Shown piece after piece: positions 8,374-18,029 of a stretch of DNA of 64,000 bases. Origin of the DNA: Janibacter alkaliphilus (lineage in GTDB: Bacteria; Actinomycetota; Actinomycetes; Actinomycetales; Dermatophilaceae); contig NZ_JACBZX010000001.1 in NCBI RefSeq assembly GCF_013408565.1, positions 1,178,001 through 1,242,000 of the forward strand, written 5' to 3'. Every line of letters starts with the position of its first letter. The first letter of the stretch is position 1. Under the pieces are notes generated by a model. That model saw nothing but the letters and a program-made list of their open reading frames with translations. It was not told the DNA's origin and ran no database searches. A program made the translations under genes and the position numbers.

Positions 8374-9576
8374 GTGACCACCGACGCCGCCGCCCGACCT
8401 GACACGCGACCCGCCGAGCGCCCCGTGCCCATGCCCGCGCTCGCGCCGGACAGCACCGCACCGCCGGCCTCGCCGGAGGACCCCGAGAGCGGTCCGCTGC
8501 TGCTGCGCCCGATCACGCTGCGCGGGCTGACCGTGCGCAACCGGATCTGGCTGGCCCCGATGTGCCAGTACAGCTGCGAGGCCCGGGACGGGGTGCCCAC
8601 CGACTGGCACCTGGTGCACCTCGGCGCCCGCGCCAGCGGCGGCTTCGGGCTGGTCCTCACCGAGGCGGCCGCGGTCAGCCCGGAGGGGCGGATCAGCCCG
8701 CACGACGCCGGTCTGTGGGACGACGCCCAGCGGGACGCCTGGGCCAGGATCGTCGACTTCCTGCACGCCCAGGGCAGCGCCGCCGGGGTCCAGCTGGCGC
8801 ACGCCGGCCGCAAGGCCTCGACCCACCGCCCCTTCGTCGGCGAGCCGACCGGCAGCGTCGCGCCCGAGGACGGCGGCTGGGAGACGATCGGCCCCAGCGC
8901 CGTCCCCTTCGAGGGTCTGGCCACGCCGCGGGCGATGACCCAGGAGGACATCGACCGGGTGGTCACCGCCTTCGCCGACAGCGCCCGGCGCGCCGACGAA
9001 GCCGGCTTCGACGTCGTCGAGGTGCACGGCGCCCACGGCTACCTGCTGCACGAGTTCCTCTCCCCGCTGAGCAACGAGCGCACCGACGGCTATGGCGGCG
9101 ACCTCGCCGGCCGCGCCCGGATGCTGCTCGAGGTGGTCGACGCCGTCCGCGAGGTCTGGCCCGAGCACAAGCCGCTGCTGGTCCGCCTGTCCGGCACCGA
9201 CTGGACCGACGGCGGGTGGGACGTCGAGCAGACCGCCACGCTCACCGGCTGGCTGGCCGAGCGCGGCGTCGACCTCGTCGACGTCTCCAGCGGCGGCAAC
9301 GTGCTGGCCGACATCCCGGTCGGCCCCGGCTACCAGGTGCCGCTGGCCGCGCGGGTGCACGAGACCGGGGTGCCGACCGGCGCCGTCGGCCTGATCACCG
9401 ACCCCGCTCAGGCCGAGCAGGTCCTCGCTGCCGGCTCGGCCGACGTCGTGCTCCTCGCCCGCGCCGGCCTGCGCGAGCCGGCCTGGCCGCAGCGCGCCGC
9501 GCACGAGCTGGGCGTCGGCTGGCGCGAGGCGCCCTACCCGCTGCAGCACACCCGCGGCGCCTGGCCGCGCGGCTGA
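8374..9576 (+). CDS. NADH:flavin oxidoreductase, YqjM-like old yellow enzyme
   Basis: A protein of about 400 residues. The first 45 residues are Pro/Ala-rich and probably disordered. Then an FMN-binding TIM barrel of the YqjM (thermophilic-like) OYE class follows: RNRIWLAPMCQYSCE with the class-specific Cys, TEAAAV, QLAHAGRKAS, EVHGAHGYLLHEFLSPLSN with the His/His substrate pair, and VDVSSGGN. Such enzymes reduce activated C=C bonds with NAD(P)H; the physiological substrate is not known. GTG at 8374 is taken as the start; a TTG lies 12 nt earlier. The gene follows xthA by about 100 nt. Confidence 0.88.
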   Translation: MTTDAAARPDTRPAERPVPMPALAPDSTAPPASPEDPESGPLLLRPITLRGLTVRNRIWLAPMCQYSCEARDGVPTDWHLVHLGARASGGFGLVLTEAAAVSPEGRISPHDAGLWDDAQRDAWARIVDFLHAQGSAAGVQLAHAGRKASTHRPFVGEPTGSVAPEDGGWETIGPSAVPFEGLATPRAMTQEDIDRVVTAFADSARRADEAGFDVVEVHGAHGYLLHEFLSPLSNERTDGYGGDLAGRARMLLEVVDAVREVWPEHKPLLVRLSGTDWTDGGWDVEQTATLTGWLAERGVDLVDVSSGGNVLADIPVGPGYQVPLAARVHETGVPTGAVGLITDPAQAEQVLAAGSADVVLLARAGLREPAWPQRAAHELGVGWREAPYPLQHTRGAWPRG

Positions 9577-9619
9577 GGCGCAGCCGACCCGAGCGGAGGC
9601 GAAGCCTGACCCGAGCGGC

Positions 9620-11029
<1,410 letters not shown>

Positions 11030-11063
11030 CTACGACCCGCCGCCCGCCGCTAGGGTCGGCGGC

Positions 11064-11420
11064 ATGGCCGACGTCACCGTGCTGCACAACCCCCGCTGCG
11101 CCACCTCCCGGCACGCCCTCGAGGTCATCGAGGCCGAAGGGGTCGACGCGCAGGTCGTCCCCTACCTCAAGGAGCCGCTCGATCAGCCGGCGCTGCGTCG
11201 GCTGATCGACCAGCTCGAGGACGAGCCGACCGCGCTGGTCCGCCGGGACGCGTTCTTCCGCGACCAGGGCCTGACCGACGCGGACGTCGCCACGGTCGAC
11301 CAGGTCGTCGCCGTGCTCGTGCAGCACCCTCGCCTCATGGAGCGGCCGGTGATCGTCCGCGACGGCCGGGCGATCATCGGACGGCCGAAGGGGAGGGTCG
11401 CCCCCTTCGTCACCGGCTGA
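11064..11420 (+). CDS. ArsC-family glutaredoxin-fold reductase
   Basis: A protein of 118 residues, matching the E. coli-type ArsC/YffB thioredoxin-fold family. The N-terminal active site is HNPRCATSR with the single catalytic Cys; YLKEPLDQPALRRLI, RRDAFFRD and MERPVIVRDGRAIIGRP follow the family pattern. No arsenic transporter or ArsR gene is adjacent, so an arsenate role is not supported by context. TAGGGT stands 7 nt before the ATG with no Shine-Dalgarno sequence, indicating a leaderless mRNA. Confidence 0.85.
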   Translation: MADVTVLHNPRCATSRHALEVIEAEGVDAQVVPYLKEPLDQPALRRLIDQLEDEPTALVRRDAFFRDQGLTDADVATVDQVVAVLVQHPRLMERPVIVRDGRAIIGRPKGRVAPFVTG

Positions 11421-11575
11421 GCGGGACCACGCCGGACGGCCGTGGTCGCGTCCCGACGCCGACCTGGCGCGATGCCTCGGGTCTGGCACGTGACGACAAC
11501 CAGCCCTCAGGATTTTCACCCCTCGGAATCTGTCCACGATGTGGACGGTGCTGGCAGGGTGTCACTCGTCCCCTG

Positions 11576-12878
11576 ATGCGCGAGGCCCGAGGAGCCCCCC
11601 TGACCACGACCCGACGCGCCGCCCGCCTGGGCGTCACCGCTGCCCTGACCGGCAGCCTGATCGTCGGCGCGCTCGCCACCCCCGGTACCGCCGACCCCGC
11701 CGACCCGGCCCCGGACCGGGGCGCCGCCGCGAAGGAGGCGGCCCAGGCGGAGCGGGCCGTGGCCGACGTGCGTCGCATCGATCCGCGGGTGCGCCACCAG
11801 GACCGGCGCGCCTGGTGGTCCCAGCGCGCGGCCCGTCAGGAGATCGTCGACGGGCTCGAGGCGGAGGGGCACACCGCCGTCGTCGCCCGGGTCGAGCGCG
11901 GCCGCTACGACTGGTCCGGCGGAGCCGGGGTGCGCGAGGCCGGGAAGCGCCCCTCGGCGCACGGTCACGAGACCTTCCGGGCGGCCAGCAACACCAAGCC
12001 GATGGTGGCCACCCTGGTCATGCAGCTCGTCGAGGACGGCACCTGGACCCTGGACACGACCGTCGGCGAGGTGCTGCCCGACCTCTTCCCGGCGAACCGG
12101 GCAGGACGTCACGATCCGTCAGCTGCTGCAGCACACCTCCGGGCTGAGCACCGGCACGCACATCGCCATCGCGCTGCGCGCCGGCGGCGCCAGCGACATG
12201 GAGTCCTTCTTCGAGGCGGCCGGCTCCGACTTCACCGAGCAGGAGCTCATCGACGCGGCGCTCTACCTGCCCTGGTTGGGTCAGCCCGGCACCCGCTACA
12301 GCTACTCCAACGCCGGCGACGTCACCCTCGGCATGATGCTCCAGGAGCAGACCGGGCAGAGCGTCGGGCGGCTGCTGGAGCGGCGCGTCTTCCGGCCGGC
12401 CGGGATGACCCGCACCGAGTACTCGACCGACGCACGGGTGCCCGGCGCCTTCCTCGTCGGCTCCACGGACACGACCGAGGGCAACTTCACCGAGCGCGGG
12501 CTGAGCCCGACGATGTTCGCCGCGTCCGGCGCGGTGACCTCCAGCACCCGTGACCTCAACCGCTTCAGCGAGGCGCTGGTCACCGGCCGCCTGCTCGACC
12601 CCGCGCTCGTCGAGCAGATGACCGACACCACCGGCTTCGGCTACGGCCTGGGCATCTACCGGATCCCGGACCCGTGCGCGCCCGAGGGCTCCGACGAGAC
12701 CCTCGTCGGCCACGACGGTGCGTCCTTCGGCACGCTGAGCATGATGTTCACCTCCGAGGACGGCAGCCGGCAGATCAGCGTCGCGGTCACCCGGCGCAGC
12801 TTCTCCGTGCCGCAGACGCGCGAGCAGGCGCTGAAGATGCAGCAGGCGGCCGCCGAGCTCATGGCCACCGCCTGCTGA
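11576..12878 (+). pseudogene. Beta-lactamase-family serine hydrolase, frameshifted
   Basis: An exported serine hydrolase (class C beta-lactamase/D-Ala-D-Ala carboxypeptidase fold) broken by one frameshift. The first part (11576 to about 12100) gives a signal peptide (LGVTAALTGSLIVGALA), the catalytic FRAASNTKPM (SxxK) region and QLVEDGTWTLD. The reading frame then shifts by +1 near the ggg at 12097-12100 and continues as QDVTIRQLLQHTSGLSTG, YSYSNAGD (YxN) and VGHDGASFGT to the stop at 12878. One extra base restores a single protein of about 433 residues. All motifs are intact, so this is either a very recent mutation or a sequencing error. The start is uncertain: ATG 11576 has no ribosome binding site, while GAGGAG precedes an in-frame CTG. 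Confidence 0.75.
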
Positions 12879-12933
12879 GAGTCGACGCTCCGCGCGTCGA
12901 GGCCGACGCGAGGGCGGGTGTGGTCGGGCCGGC

Positions 12934-13884
12934 TCAGCCGGCCTCGTCCAGCCGGCCGAGCTGGTCCGCGGTCAGCTCGGCGCGGGCCGCGTCCAGCGCG
13001 GAGGCGAGCTGCTCGCCGCGGCTGGCGCCGATGATCGGGCGCCAGCCGCGGGCGAGCATCCAGGCGAGCACCACCTGACCGGCGTCCAGCCCGGTCTCGG
13101 CCGCGACCACGTCGAGCACGGCGAGGCGCGCGGTGGTCGCCGGATGGTCGTAGGCCCGGGGGAAGGGGCGCTCCTGGCGTCGGGTGTAGGCGCCCAGCAC
13201 GAGCGGGGAGTAGACCCACAGCTCGGTCCCAGGACGGGCGTCGAGGTAGCTGAGGGTGTCTGCGGTGACCCAGCCGTAGGGGTTGTCCTTGCCCTCCACC
13301 GGGGTGTCCGGCCGCGGCGAGACGTAGGAGGTCGTCAGCTGGATCGCATCGACCGCCGGCAGCCCGTCGGCGGCCGCGGCCTGCCGCGCCTGCTCGACCT
13401 GCCAGGCCGGGAAGTTCGACAGCCCGACCCGGCGGGTCAGCCCCTCGGCCGCGACCGCCCCGAAGGTGCGCCCGACCTCGTCGGCGGGAGTGGCGGGGTC
13501 CGGGATGTGCGCCCAGTAGAGGTCGAGATGGTCGGTGCCCAGCCGCTCCAGCGAGCGGCCCAGCTCGCGCCGGACCACCTCGGCGGACAGGCCCTCGGTG
13601 CCGGTGATCCCGTGCTCCGGGGTGAAGGGGGAGACCGGCTCGGCCCCCACCTTCGTCGCGATCTCGACGTCGTTCCTGGCCCCCCGGGCCCGTAGCCAGG
13701 AGCCGATCACCGGCTCGGACTGGCCGCCGTGGCCGGTGTCGCTGACCCAGAAGGAGTAGCAGTTCGCGGTGTCGATGGTCCGCCCGCCGGCCTCGACGAA
13801 CTGGTCCAGCAGCGCGTGCGCCGCGGGCTCGTCGGTGCGGGTGCCGAAGTACATGGTGCCGAGGACGAGGTCGCTGATCGCCAT
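12934..13884 (-). CDS. Aldo/keto reductase
   Basis: An NADPH-dependent oxidoreductase of the AKR superfamily, 316 residues. Features of the (beta/alpha)8 barrel are FGTRTDE, DTANCYSFW (catalytic Asp and Tyr), EIATKVGAE (Lys), DLYWAHIPDP (His), RVGLSNFPAW and the cofactor loop PIIGASRGEQL. The substrate is unknown. TAGGGT lies 6 nt before the ATG, a likely leaderless start. Convergent with the serine-hydrolase gene and divergent from the DUF3152 gene. Confidence 0.9.
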   Translation of the reverse strand: MAISDLVLGTMYFGTRTDEPAAHALLDQFVEAGGRTIDTANCYSFWVSDTGHGGQSEPVIGSWLRARGARNDVEIATKVGAEPVSPFTPEHGITGTEGLSAEVVRRELGRSLERLGTDHLDLYWAHIPDPATPADEVGRTFGAVAAEGLTRRVGLSNFPAWQVEQARQAAAADGLPAVDAIQLTTSYVSPRPDTPVEGKDNPYGWVTADTLSYLDARPGTELWVYSPLVLGAYTRRQERPFPRAYDHPATTARLAVLDVVAAETGLDAGQVVLAWMLARGWRPIIGASRGEQLASALDAARAELTADQLGRLDEAG

Positions 13885-13978
13885 CCCGGCACCCTACGGT
13901 CCAGCCGTCGGCCGATGCACGCCGCGAGTGTGGATGCGGCGGTGCGCCGCCCGGGCCGGGCGCCTACCCTCGGGAGAC

Positions 13979-14806
13979 GTGAGCACCGCGCGCAGCACCA
14001 TCGCCCGGCACCGGGTCGTGGTGCTCGTCGCGGCGCTGCTCGTGGCCGCGCTGCTCGTCCTCACCTTGACCACGTGGAGCGGCGGCGACGAGGCGTCGGC
14101 GGGGGATCAGGCTGCCTCCTCGGGTGCCGGGAGCGGCGGTGCTGCGGCCGGGGACGGTGGCGGCGACGGGACGGACGGCGCGGGATCAGGCGCGTCGGCC
14201 GGCGACGCGTCGGCAGCCGACCCGAGCGCCACCCAGCCGGAGGTGGTCGAGTCCGGCAACGGGCGGATCGCACCGGTGCAGACCTGGGGCGAGGACAGCG
14301 AGCGGGCGGGCCGGGAGATCCGGTGGAGCGTCGAGGCCGAGCAGGGTCTGGGTCTGGACCTCGACCAGTTCGCCACCGCCGTGCGGCGCACCCTGGTCGC
14401 CGAGAAGGGGTGGGAGGCGGCCACCGACGTCCACTTCGTGCGGGTGCCGGCGTGGCAGGTCGAGCAGGGCGCCCGGGTCGACGTGCGGGTGACGCTGGCC
14501 AGCCCGGAGACCACCGACGAGCTGTGCGCGCCGCTGCAGACCGGTGGGCGGGTCTCCTGCTGGCGCGACGGCCGGGCGGTGATCAACAGCTACCGCTGGG
14601 TGAAGGGGGCCGGCACCTTCCGCGGCCGGATCTGGGAGTACCGCACCTACCTGATCAACCACGAGGTCGGGCACGGCCTGGGCTTCAGCCACGAGGCGTG
14701 CGCCGGTGAGGGGTCGCGGGCGCCGGTGATGCTGCAGCAGACGCTGCGCCTGGACGGGTGCTGGGCCTGGGAGACCCCGGCCGACGACGGCAGCCGGTTG
14801 CGCTGA
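13979..14806 (+). CDS. DUF3152 secreted/membrane-anchored putative zinc metalloprotease
   Basis: A protein of 275 residues. An uncleaved signal anchor (VVVLVAALLVAALLVLTL) is followed by a Gly/Ala/Ser-rich linker to about residue 95, then a DUF3152 domain. The domain carries HEVGHGLGFSHE, an HExxHxxGxxH zinc-binding signature of metzincin type, so peptidase activity is plausible although the family is uncharacterised. Four cysteines (ELCAPL, VSCWRDG, HEACAGE, DGCWAWE) could form disulfides in the exported domain. GTG 13979 is preferred: a GGGAG run sits close upstream and TACCCT lies 8 nt before it. Confidence 0.82.
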   Translation: MSTARSTIARHRVVVLVAALLVAALLVLTLTTWSGGDEASAGDQAASSGAGSGGAAAGDGGGDGTDGAGSGASAGDASAADPSATQPEVVESGNGRIAPVQTWGEDSERAGREIRWSVEAEQGLGLDLDQFATAVRRTLVAEKGWEAATDVHFVRVPAWQVEQGARVDVRVTLASPETTDELCAPLQTGGRVSCWRDGRAVINSYRWVKGAGTFRGRIWEYRTYLINHEVGHGLGFSHEACAGEGSRAPVMLQQTLRLDGCWAWETPADDGSRLR

Positions 14807-14905
14807 CCGAGGCGCGCGTTGCTGGGTGCGCCTGACCGGGTGCGCGGTGCTGGCTGCGCTGACCGAGGTGCGCGGTGCTGGCTGCGCTGACCGAGGCGCA
14901 GGGTC
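14801..14905. repeat. Imperfect ~28-bp tandem repeat after DUF3152
   Basis: The heptamer ctgaccg recurs at 14803, 14832, 14859 and 14887, with shared flanks (gaggtgcgcggtgctggctg). About four degenerate units start in the last codons of the DUF3152 gene and run into the intergenic space. Not coding. Confidence 0.6.
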
Positions 14906-15022
14906 ACGCAGGGCCCTGACGCAACGCGTCGGCGCTTTTCACCCCTTCGGGGGGATCGGCGGGGGTCGGCTGCTTCCTAGGGTCGAAGGGGTCCGCCGAC
15001 CACGGGCCTGAAGAGGTCCCTG

Positions 15023-15568
15023 ATGCTCGCCCGTCGACGCCACCGACGTGCCCCCCTGCTGACGTACGTGGTGGACCCCTACTCGGCCGTCGCCCGTGAC
15101 TGGGTGCCGGCCGTGCGCGAGCTGGCGCTGGTGGTCGGCGATCACCTGCCGATCGAGGTCGTCTGCACCGGGGACCGGTCGTCGCTGCGGGAGGACTCCG
15201 TCGCCGCGGGCGCCGGGGTGCACGCCCTGCTGGCCACCGAGCGGCTGCACCCGGTGACGGTCGTCGAGGACGTGCTGCGCGCTTTCGCCGACCACGGTGC
15301 GGACATCGCCGACCCGAGCACCATCGCCGAGCTGGCGGCCGCCCGACGGCTGGACCGGGACGCGGTCAAGCTCGTCGCCGCCTCGGACGACGCCCGGGCG
15401 ATGGCCCGGGAGGACCGCGAGCTCGCGCGGGGCCTGGGCGACCCGTCCGGGGCCAGCCTGCTCTACGCCGCCGGGGACCACCTGCACCGCCTGCCCGGCC
15501 CGGGCAGCACCCCCCGCGAGCTCGTCTCCGCCTGGCGCACCCTCGCCCCCATATCCACAACCCCCTAG
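15023..15568 (+). CDS. Putative thioredoxin-fold (DsbA-like) protein lacking CxxC
   Basis: A protein of 181 residues preceded by a GAAGAGG ribosome binding site. After a basic start, LTYVVDPYSAVARDWVPAVRE resembles the first strand and active-site helix of DsbA/FrnE-like proteins, but the usual CxxC is replaced by SAVA. A helical insertion and a C-terminal ASLLYAAGDHLHRLPG stretch follow. If the fold assignment is right, it is redox-inactive. The assignment rests on pattern resemblance only and could be wrong. A ccccttcgggg hairpin lies about 80 nt upstream. Confidence 0.5.
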   Translation: MLARRRHRRAPLLTYVVDPYSAVARDWVPAVRELALVVGDHLPIEVVCTGDRSSLREDSVAAGAGVHALLATERLHPVTVVEDVLRAFADHGADIADPSTIAELAAARRLDRDAVKLVAASDDARAMAREDRELARGLGDPSGASLLYAAGDHLHRLPGPGSTPRELVSAWRTLAPISTTP

Positions 15569-15629
15569 GCAGCTGCATTCGCTCACCCTGCAAGCGCAGC
15601 GGCTGGGACGAAGGTGAGCGGCTGTCGCC
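15559..15629. repeat. Dispersed 71-bp intergenic element, copy 1
   Basis: A 71-nt sequence beginning aaccccctaggcagctg and ending gaaggtgagcggctgtcgcc. It recurs at 50164-50234 with about 85 percent identity and identical length. In this copy CAGC (15570) plus CGCTCACC (15580-15587) can pair with GGTGAGCG (15613-15620) plus GCTG (15621-15624), giving a stem-loop. It overlaps the stop codon of the preceding gene and may act as terminator or structured RNA. Confidence 0.6.
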
Positions 15630-15735
15630 TGGTCAGGGTCGAGAGGTCGCCATCCGGGCCGGAGTCGGTCGAGAGCCGGGCCCGGCTGGGCGAGGTCTTG
15701 GGCTGGGCCGGGTTGGGGAGCGCGGACGGGCGGGA

Positions 15736-15812
15736 GCTGGGCAGGATCGCGGGCCGGACGAGGGCTGGGCAGGGTCGCGGGCCGGACGAGGGCTGGGCAG
15801 GACGGCGGGTCG
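15736..15812. repeat. 28-bp direct repeat, 2.6 copies
   Basis: gctgggcag begins at 15736, 15764 and 15792, so the period is exactly 28 bp; the unit continues with gatcgcgggccggacgagg. It lies directly upstream of the App1 promoter. No coding potential. Confidence 0.65.
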
Positions 15813-15839
15813 GCTGCCTCGTGACGCTAGGCTCGCCGC

Positions 15840-17042
15840 ATGCCGCGCCCGCACCTCGCCGCGATCCTCGAGGACGCCTGGCGCGCCCAGCTCATGGGCA
15901 TGATGCGCCGCCGCGGGTGGGGCACCCGCGTCCTCGCCTTCACCGGCTACGGGGTGGCCGCCAGCACCGACCAGACCAGCGCCGACGAGACCCTGCCCGC
16001 CTCCCGGCGCGGCGGCTCGCTGCGCGTCCTCGGCCGGGTGCTCATGACCCGCCGCCCGTATGCCCCCGCGGCCGCCGACGCCAACGCCACCTGGGTCGAG
16101 CTGCGCAACGCCGACCACGAACGCCGCGGCTGGCGGGCCTTCTTCGGCACCCCGGCGATGGGCGAGCCGGTGACCGTCGTCCTCGGCGACCGGGAGATCC
16201 GCACCCGTGCCGACCGCACCGGGCTGCTCGACCTGACCATCGGCGACCACGGACTCGAGCCCGGCTGGCACCAGGTGCGGCTGCTCTCCCCGCGGGCCGC
16301 CGAGACCACCGCCACGGTCCGGGTGGTCGACCCCGCCGAGACCGTCGGCATCGTCAGCGACATCGACGACACGGTGATCACGACGACCATGCCGCGCCCG
16401 ATGATCGCCGCGTGGAACACCTTCTTCCGCCACGAGGGCACCCGCCGCGCGGTGCCGGGGATGGCCACGATGTACCGCGAGCTGCTCGAGGCGCACCCTG
16501 GCGCCCCCATCGTCTACGTCTCCACCGGTGCGTGGAACGCCGTCCCGCAGCTCACCCGCTTCCTCAAGCGCGCCGGATACCCCGTCGGGCCGCTGCTCAT
16601 GACGGACTGGGGCGCGACGAACACCGGCTGGTTCCGGTCCGGGCAGGACCACAAGCGGGCCTGCCTGCACCGGCTGGCGCGCGAGATGCCGCAGGTGCGC
16701 TGGATCCTCGTCGGTGACGACGGGCAGCACGACCCGACGCTCTACGGCGAGTTCGCCGAGCAGCGCCCGGACCGGGTGCGGGTCATCGCGATCCGGATGC
16801 TCTCGGCGGCCCAGCAGATGCTCTCCCACTTCACCCCGGTCGCGACGAACGACTTCGAGCAGCACGTCGGCGTCGAGCTGCCGGTCTGCCGCGCCGGGGA
16901 CGGGTACGCGCTGCTCGACCAGATGCGCGAGGCCCTCGGCGAGGACCTGGGCGCCGCCGCGGCCGGGGAGTCGGCGGGGTCCGGGCGGGAGCCGACGGGA
17001 GCGGTTCGCGAGTCGACGGGCGCGGGAGCACGCGGTGCCTGA
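15840..17042 (+). CDS. App1-family phosphatidate phosphatase-like protein (DUF2183)
   Basis: A protein of 400 residues. The catalytic DUF2183/App1 domain shows the HAD-type motif DIDDTV (DxDxT) near residue 178, a VYVSTGAWN motif II with the conserved Ser/Thr, an HKR Lys motif and VGDDGQHDP as motif III/IV acidic residues. An N-terminal beta-rich domain of about 150 residues precedes it. Yeast App1 is a phosphatidate phosphatase; the bacterial substrate is untested. TAGGCT stands 6 nt before the ATG, so leaderless translation is likely. The C-terminal 25 residues are low complexity and overlap the Fpg gene by 8 nt. Confidence 0.85.
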   Translation: MPRPHLAAILEDAWRAQLMGMMRRRGWGTRVLAFTGYGVAASTDQTSADETLPASRRGGSLRVLGRVLMTRRPYAPAAADANATWVELRNADHERRGWRAFFGTPAMGEPVTVVLGDREIRTRADRTGLLDLTIGDHGLEPGWHQVRLLSPRAAETTATVRVVDPAETVGIVSDIDDTVITTTMPRPMIAAWNTFFRHEGTRRAVPGMATMYRELLEAHPGAPIVYVSTGAWNAVPQLTRFLKRAGYPVGPLLMTDWGATNTGWFRSGQDHKRACLHRLAREMPQVRWILVGDDGQHDPTLYGEFAEQRPDRVRVIAIRMLSAAQQMLSHFTPVATNDFEQHVGVELPVCRAGDGYALLDQMREALGEDLGAAAAGESAGSGREPTGAVRESTGAGARGA

Positions 17043-17895
17043 GCTGCCCGAGGTGCAGGCGCTCGTCGACTTCCTCGACGAGCGGATGGCCGGTCAGGCC
17101 GTCGGGTCCCTGGAGCTCGCGAGCTTCACCGTGCTCAAGACGGTCGACCCGCCGCCGCAGGCGCTCGCCGGCGCCCCGGTCGACGCGGTCCGCCGCCACG
17201 GCAAGTGGCTCGACATCGACTGCGACGGAACGCATCTCGTGCTGCACCTCGCGCGCGCGGGCTGGATCCGCTGGTCCGACTCCCTGCCGAGCACCCCGGT
17301 CCGCCCCGGAAAGGGACCGGTCGCGCTGCGCCTCCGGCTGGCCGACGGGGCCGGCTTCGACCTCACCGAGGCCGGCACGAAGAAGTCGGTCGCCGCCTAC
17401 CTCGTCCGCGACGTCACCGAGGTGCCGCGCATCGCGACGCTCGGGCCCGACCCGCTGGCCGAGGACTTCACCCGGGAGGCGCTGGCCGGCATCCTCGCCG
17501 GCCGCCGGACCCAGGTGAAGGGGGTGCTGCGGGACCAGTCGATCATCGCCGGCATCGGCAACGCCTACTCGGACGAGATCCTGCACGTGGCGCGGCTGTC
17601 CCCCTTCGCCCTGGCCGGGGGGCTGGACGACGAGGCGGTCGACCGGTTGCACTCGGCGATCCGCTCGACCCTCGTCGACGCGGTGGCGGCCTCGGCCGGC
17701 AAGCCGGCGAAGGAGCTCAAGGACGCCAAGCGCTCCGGGATGCGGGTGCACGGTCGCACCGGCGAGGCGTGCACGGTGTGCGGTGACGTGGTGCGCGAGG
17801 TGAGCTTCGCCGACTCGTCGCTGCAGTACTGCGCCACCTGCCAGACCGACGGCAAGCCCCTGGCGGACCGGCGCACCAGCAGGTTCCTCAAGTAG
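17035..17895 (+). CDS. Fpg/Nei-family DNA glycosylase
   Basis: A base-excision repair glycosylase/AP lyase of 286 residues. After the start codon the mature N-terminus is PELPEVQ, with the catalytic N-terminal Pro and following Glu. Other marks are the VKGVLRDQSIIAGIGNAYSDEILH helix-two-turn-helix segment and a C-terminal zinc finger CTVCG...CATC ahead of RRTSRFLK. Damage specificity (oxidised purine versus pyrimidine) cannot be read from sequence, so no symbol is given. GTG 17035 is fixed by the invariant PELPE start, has a GGGAG ribosome binding site, and overlaps app1 by 8 nt, implying co-translation. Confidence 0.93.
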   Translation: MPELPEVQALVDFLDERMAGQAVGSLELASFTVLKTVDPPPQALAGAPVDAVRRHGKWLDIDCDGTHLVLHLARAGWIRWSDSLPSTPVRPGKGPVALRLRLADGAGFDLTEAGTKKSVAAYLVRDVTEVPRIATLGPDPLAEDFTREALAGILAGRRTQVKGVLRDQSIIAGIGNAYSDEILHVARLSPFALAGGLDDEAVDRLHSAIRSTLVDAVAASAGKPAKELKDAKRSGMRVHGRTGEACTVCGDVVREVSFADSSLQYCATCQTDGKPLADRRTSRFLK

Positions 17896-18029
17896 GTCGG
17901 TCGGCGCGGTGCCGACCGTGGCCCTGCTGGTGACGCCGACCCTGCCCGCGACCTTGCAAGACCCTGCCCGCGCCCCCGCGGAAGACCCTGTTCTGCCCGT
18001 CATCCTGCCTGCGACCCTGCCCCCGCCTG

